A stretch of DNA of 64,000 nucleotides from contig JAKVLB010000005.1 of NCBI GenBank assembly GCA_022484595.1, forward strand, positions 62,001 to 126,000, written 5' to 3'. Position 1 is the stretch's first letter. Every line of letters begins with the position of its first letter. The position numbers were made by a program, and so were the translations under genes. Positions 60,563 to 64,000 of this stretch are shown piece by piece. This DNA is from Mageeibacillus sp. GTDB taxonomy: Bacteria; Bacillota; Clostridia; Saccharofermentanales; Saccharofermentanaceae. Under the pieces are notes generated by a model. The model saw nothing but the letters and a program-made list of their open reading frames with translations. It was not told the origin of the DNA and made no database searches.

Positions 60563-61368
60563 CTGGCACCTCCCGAGGACAGGCTTACGCGAAGTCCTTC
60601 AGAAAGGAAATACAGACCGAGAATGTAAAAAATCAGCATCAGAGAAGGAAATACAAGAAGCCATGGCGACGTCATAAGGTATGACTGGCTGTCGGCGAGC
60701 ATTTTGCCGAAGCTTGCGTCGGGTGGCTGGACTCCGAGTCCGAGATAACTCATTCCTGACTCGAAAAGAGTCATGTTGGCTAGACCAATTACTGTGGCAG
60801 GCAGTAATTGAGGCAACAGATTCGGCAGTATGTGCGCGGCCATTATCCTGACAGGTTTTACGCCTGTGACCCTGGCGTGCAGGATATATCCCCGCTCTTT
60901 TATCTCCATTGTGCCGGCGCGGCAGACTCTCGCGAATGTCGGAGCGAAAACAAGTCCCAACGCCCATATGACGTTGAACATCGAGGCACCGAACACGGCA
61001 ACCGCGACAAGAGCCAGAAGTATTCCGGGAAAACACATTATACTGTTGTTGAAGAGCATTATTGATTTGTCGGTGAAGCCTCCGAAGTAACCTGCCGGAA
61101 GACCTGTTGCGACTCCGAGGACAAGAGCTATGGCGATGCCTGCGAAAGATATGAATATGGTGTACTTGGAAGCTGACAAAACTCTTGAGAACACATCCCT
61201 GCCAAAGTTGTCCGTCCCGAAAATGTGAGAGGCGCAAGGCGCAACGAGCTTTGCCGAAGCATCCGTTGCGTTGGGATCATAAGGAAGGCAGACAAGCGAC
61301 ATAATAAACGCGGTTACACAGATTCCTAAAAGAATACCGCCGGTAATATAAAAAGCCCTGGATCTCAT
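60559..61368 (-). CDS. ABC transporter permease (DppC/OppC type)
   Basis: A 269-residue permease with an N-terminal helix, a GTDNFGRDVFSRVL segment and the BPD_transp_1 domain with the EAA-like loop (HILPNLLPQLL). It forms the channel with the DppB-type partner 16 nt upstream. ATG 61368 is chosen for its spacing to AGGAGGGGG; a GTG at 61377 is too near. Confidence 0.94.
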   Translation of the reverse strand: MRSRAFYITGGILLGICVTAFIMSLVCLPYDPNATDASAKLVAPCASHIFGTDNFGRDVFSRVLSASKYTIFISFAGIAIALVLGVATGLPAGYFGGFTDKSIMLFNNSIMCFPGILLALVAVAVFGASMFNVIWALGLVFAPTFARVCRAGTMEIKERGYILHARVTGVKPVRIMAAHILPNLLPQLLPATVIGLANMTLFESGMSYLGLGVQPPDASFGKMLADSQSYLMTSPWLLVFPSLMLIFYILGLYFLSEGLRVSLSSGGAR

Positions 61369-61384
61369 ATAAGTCACCCCCTCC

Positions 61385-62350
61385 TTATTTCAGTCTGATG
61401 CGCGGATCCATCAGACCGGCGCATATGTCGGCGAGAAAATACAGAATCACCGTTATAAGCGCCAGATAGAAGACCATTCCGGACAGCAGCGGAAAATCCC
61501 TGCGGGAAATTGCCGCGAGAAGCAGACGCCCGAGTCCGGGAAGATTGAATACCTGTTCCACGATGATACTGCCGCCGAGAATGTCGGACAGAACGAGAGA
61601 TATGATTGTTGCCGAGGAAACGTTGGAATTCGGAAGAACGTGACGGAAAAGTATCCGCAGGTCAGACAGTCCGTGGCTCTTTGACGTCCTGACGTAATCT
61701 GAAGCGTTCTGTTCAATTATCGCCGAGCGCATAAACTTGAATGTCATCGCTATCTTTGGCAGTGCAATCGCAACGGACGGCAGGAAAAGACTTGCCGCGT
61801 AAGCACCGAAATTGACTTCCGGTCCGACATAATTTCCGAGCGTGAAGATTCCGAGAACTTTGCTCGCAAACACAATCAGCAGAAGCGACAGTATGAACGG
61901 CGGAACCGCGAAAAGCACGTGACCAAGAACAGAAAAGATCTGGTCAGGTATGTGTCCCGGCCTGCGCGCCGATATGACTGCCAGCGGATATGAGATGACG
62001 ATTACAAGACAGAGCGCCATGACACTCATGCCTAAAGTCACGGGGAGTCTCTGGGTAATAAGTGAGATTACGGGAACATGGTAGGCGACGGAATTGCCGA
62101 GATTGCCTGTCAGTGCGCCGCCAAGCCAGCTGAGATACTGCAGAACCACAGGTCTGTCGAGGCCGAGCTGCATTCTGAGCGCTTCAACCTGAGAAGGTGA
62201 AGCATCGGGCCCGAGCATTATCTGTGCGGCATCTCCGGGGATTATGGAAAACGCGGCGAACGTGAAGAAAGACACAAGAAGAAGCGTAGCCAAAAGCTCG
62301 ATAAGTTTGGCAATTGCATATCTTAAATTCTGTCGGCTGTTCTGGCTCAA
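61385..62350 (-). CDS. ABC transporter permease (DppB/OppB type)
   Basis: A 321-residue permease with six helices, the typical PGDAAQIMLGPDAS N-terminal periplasmic-side segment, and an EAA-like loop (LRILFRHVLPN). It starts at TTG 62350 with GGAGA upstream; no ATG in this frame is possible without losing the first helix. It has its own promoter after the terminator that follows the binding-protein gene. Confidence 0.93.
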   Translation of the reverse strand: MSQNSRQNLRYAIAKLIELLATLLLVSFFTFAAFSIIPGDAAQIMLGPDASPSQVEALRMQLGLDRPVVLQYLSWLGGALTGNLGNSVAYHVPVISLITQRLPVTLGMSVMALCLVIVISYPLAVISARRPGHIPDQIFSVLGHVLFAVPPFILSLLLIVFASKVLGIFTLGNYVGPEVNFGAYAASLFLPSVAIALPKIAMTFKFMRSAIIEQNASDYVRTSKSHGLSDLRILFRHVLPNSNVSSATIISLVLSDILGGSIIVEQVFNLPGLGRLLLAAISRRDFPLLSGMVFYLALITVILYFLADICAGLMDPRIRLK

Positions 62351-62379
62351 AGTTCATTCTCCGCTTTTGTTGTTGTTTT

Positions 62380-62407
62380 ATTATATATGGTTTTCGGGAT
62401 TTGTAAA
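62380..62407 (-). promoter_or_regulatory. Promoter of the permease/ATPase genes
   Basis: On the minus strand TTTACA, 16-nt spacer, TATAAT (62380-62385), about 30 nt before oppB-type start. Confidence 0.65.
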
Positions 62408-62435
62408 AAAAGAAAACCAGATCGGTTCAAAACAA

Positions 62436-62469
62436 AAAGAGCCGCTGAAAATACATGCAGCGGCTCTTT
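62436..62469 (-). terminator. Terminator after the binding-protein gene
   Basis: Perfect 12-bp stem AAAGAGCCGCTG / CAGCGGCTCTTT with a T-rich tail (TTGTTTTG) on the minus strand. It probably keeps the binding protein in excess over the permease. Confidence 0.9.
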
Positions 62470-62489
62470 CATAAACAGAAATTGTCCTT

Positions 62490-64000
62490 TTACGCGAGTT
62501 TAACCGTCGACATGTCCTGAACGTACATGGGATATACGGAATATCCCGTAAGTCTTGTCGATACAGCGGTCAGTGTGGTCGGATCCTGAATATAGCATGA
62601 CGCACTGTCTTTTACCATAAGCGCCAGAATCTGATGATAGAGGTCAATCTTGGCGTCGTTGTCCGTAAGCGTCGGAATCTGTTCGAGCAGAGCGTCAACG
62701 TCGCTGTTCGAGTAGTTTATGAAGTTGCCGGAAGCGCCCGTCTGGTAGCGCTGCAGAACATCATAAGGAGCGAAGTCGCTTGTCAGCGCGATAACTGTTG
62801 TCTGATAGTCGCGGTTTGTGTAAACCTGATCGAGCCAAGTCGCCCAGTCCACCTGGGTAATCTGTAGATTTATTCCTACTTCGGAGAGTTCAGAAGCGAG
62901 TTCAACAGCTGTATTTACATGAATCAGATAATTTGAGGGCACGGTAACCGTAAGGTCAAGACCGTTACCGTAGCCCGCATCGGCAAGAAGTGAACGTGCT
63001 TTGTCCTGATCCTGCGTGTAGGTTCCGTCAAGCGAAGTATCGTAGTACTCTCCCATTGCAGGGCTCATTGCGGTTGTGAGTTCTGTTCCGGAGCCGCCCA
63101 TCGTCGTATTAATGATGTCCGCACGGTTGACAGCGAGGTTGATTGCTTCTCGTACACGAACGTCGTTCAAAGGCTCAACGCTGTTGTTGAGCGCGAAAAC
63201 CTGTACCATATTCGAGTTGTTCGACTCTATTGTAAATTTGGACGGGTCGAGCTGATCTGCGTGATCACGGTCGAGATACGGGAAAATATCTATATTGCCG
63301 TTCTGAAGTTCAAGCAGTCCTGCGTCCATGTCGGCACAGATTTTGAAGGTCACGGTATCGAGATAGGGAAGCCCTGACTGCCAGTAATCGGGGTTCTTTG
63401 CAAGGACTACAGACTGTCCGACGGTGTAGGAAACAAACTTGAACGGACCGGTGCCTACGGGTGCCGTATCGCATTCCGTGTAGCCGTCGGGAATAATGCC
63501 TACGGTAAAATTGCTGAGCATCTCTGAGTCAGGTGATTCAAGTGTTACCACAACCTGATTCTTGTCGTTCTTCTCAACGTCTGCCACACAGTCAAGCTCT
63601 GCTGTGAGAGCTGTTCCGTCCTGAGAATCAAGCAGTCCGGCAGCACGCTTAAGCGAATATACAACGTCGTCAGCGTCAAGCGTGTCGCCGTTATGGAATT
63701 TGACTCTGTCGCGGATTGTAAAGGTGTAGACTGATGAATCTTCAGATATGTCGACTCCGGTGGCAAGACATGGATTGAGGCTGCCTGTGGAATCGAACTT
63801 ATACAGTCCTTCGTATATGTTGAAAATCAGTTCTTTGTCTCCCGCCGCGACCACTGTGTGCGGATCAAAAGACGATGGCTCCTGAGTGATGCCGACCGTG
63901 ACATTGTTGTTGCCCTGACTTGAAGAAGTCCCGCCGCAGGCGCAAATGCCGGTTCCCAAAGCGAGAACGAGTGCCGCAGCCGCAACTTTGCGTACAAAAT
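62490..64000 (-). CDS. ABC transporter substrate-binding lipoprotein, family 5 (5' end outside window)
   Basis: At least 503 residues of a DppA/OppA-like binding protein. The frame is still open at base 64000 and reads through a hydrophobic signal (VAAAALVLAL) to a lipobox-like ICAC, so only the first few residues are missing. Family 5 features: TQEPSSFDPHTV, FNIYEGLYKFD, the YTFTIRDRVKFHNGD segment, and VREAINLAVNR. It should bind oligopeptides, or a metal chelate or sugar, outside the membrane. Confidence 0.93.
   Translation of the reverse strand, partial: FVRKVAAAALVLALGTGICACGGTSSSQGNNNVTVGITQEPSSFDPHTVVAAGDKELIFNIYEGLYKFDSTGSLNPCLATGVDISEDSSVYTFTIRDRVKFHNGDTLDADDVVYSLKRAAGLLDSQDGTALTAELDCVADVEKNDKNQVVVTLESPDSEMLSNFTVGIIPDGYTECDTAPVGTGPFKFVSYTVGQSVVLAKNPDYWQSGLPYLDTVTFKICADMDAGLLELQNGNIDIFPYLDRDHADQLDPSKFTIESNNSNMVQVFALNNSVEPLNDVRVREAINLAVNRADIINTTMGGSGTELTTAMSPAMGEYYDTSLDGTYTQDQDKARSLLADAGYGNGLDLTVTVPSNYLIHVNTAVELASELSEVGINLQITQVDWATWLDQVYTNRDYQTTVIALTSDFAPYDVLQRYQTGASGNFINYSNSDVDALLEQIPTLTDNDAKIDLYHQILALMVKDSASCYIQDPTTLTAVSTRLTGYSVYPMYVQDMSTVKLA

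Overview
The window looks like a chromosomal segment of a strictly anaerobic, fermentative, Gram-positive bacterium of the Clostridia, plausibly from a gut or rumen. The evidence is a ctsR-mcsA-mcsB-clpC operon, an [FeFe]-hydrogenase of the clostridial CpI type, an NfnAB-type transhydrogenase, a YugP-like protease, consensus sigma-A promoters with strong GGAGG ribosome sites, and plant-glycan enzymes. I cannot name a genus. I saw no rRNA, tRNA, CRISPR array, insertion sequence or phage block.

Layout. 1-4416: sugar metabolism (end of a cellobiose 2-epimerase-like gene, GH36 alpha-galactosidase, convergent phosphoglucomutase). 4581-5762: CPA2 cation/proton antiporter. 5942-11844: FkbH-like enzyme, acyl carrier protein, VOC protein and MBOAT acyltransferase, which read as a glyceryl-type O-acylation cassette, followed by thrH and an MFS transporter. 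11986-15427: SDR protein, maf, a membrane protein and a cysteine synthase. 15623-19185: a diaphorase-like NuoF/GltD fusion and hydA.

19380-32248 is the most striking region. A NifH-like reductase and two paralogous NifD/NifK-like pairs are interleaved, in translationally coupled operons, with the cyanide/CO ligand genes hypF, hypC, hypD and hypE, the [FeFe]-hydrogenase regulator TM1266 family, and the H-cluster maturases hydF and hydE. hydG, hypA, hypB, nifB and [NiFe]-hydrogenase subunits are not in the window. Two transcription units here begin with the same unrecognised structured 5' leader. One copy ends in a hairpin that hides the nifH-like ribosome site, the other in an intrinsic terminator before hypC. 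I read this as a candidate alternative maturation or iron-ligand system connected to [FeFe]-hydrogenase, controlled by a candidate new riboswitch. The function is inference.

32292-39438: MATE exporter, D-lyxose isomerase, secreted GH25 lysozyme, diguanylate cyclase, DUF308 and DUF1846 proteins. 39532-44529: the CtsR stress operon, with its operator and a McsB that seems to have lost kinase residues. 44707-48158: a PlsC-like acyltransferase with a zinc ribbon and a one-frame PGK-triosephosphate isomerase fusion. 48621-54300: a large lipoprotein, NfnB and NfnA (minus strand), and a membrane metalloprotease. 54310-58790: a GH31-like protein with an altered active site, the CCA-adding enzyme and an isolated prepilin-like protein. 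58991-64000: a peptide/nickel-type ABC importer on the minus strand, with the binding protein cut by the window end.

Together the genes suggest an organism that ferments plant oligosaccharides and disposes of electrons through ferredoxin, NAD(P)H and H2.
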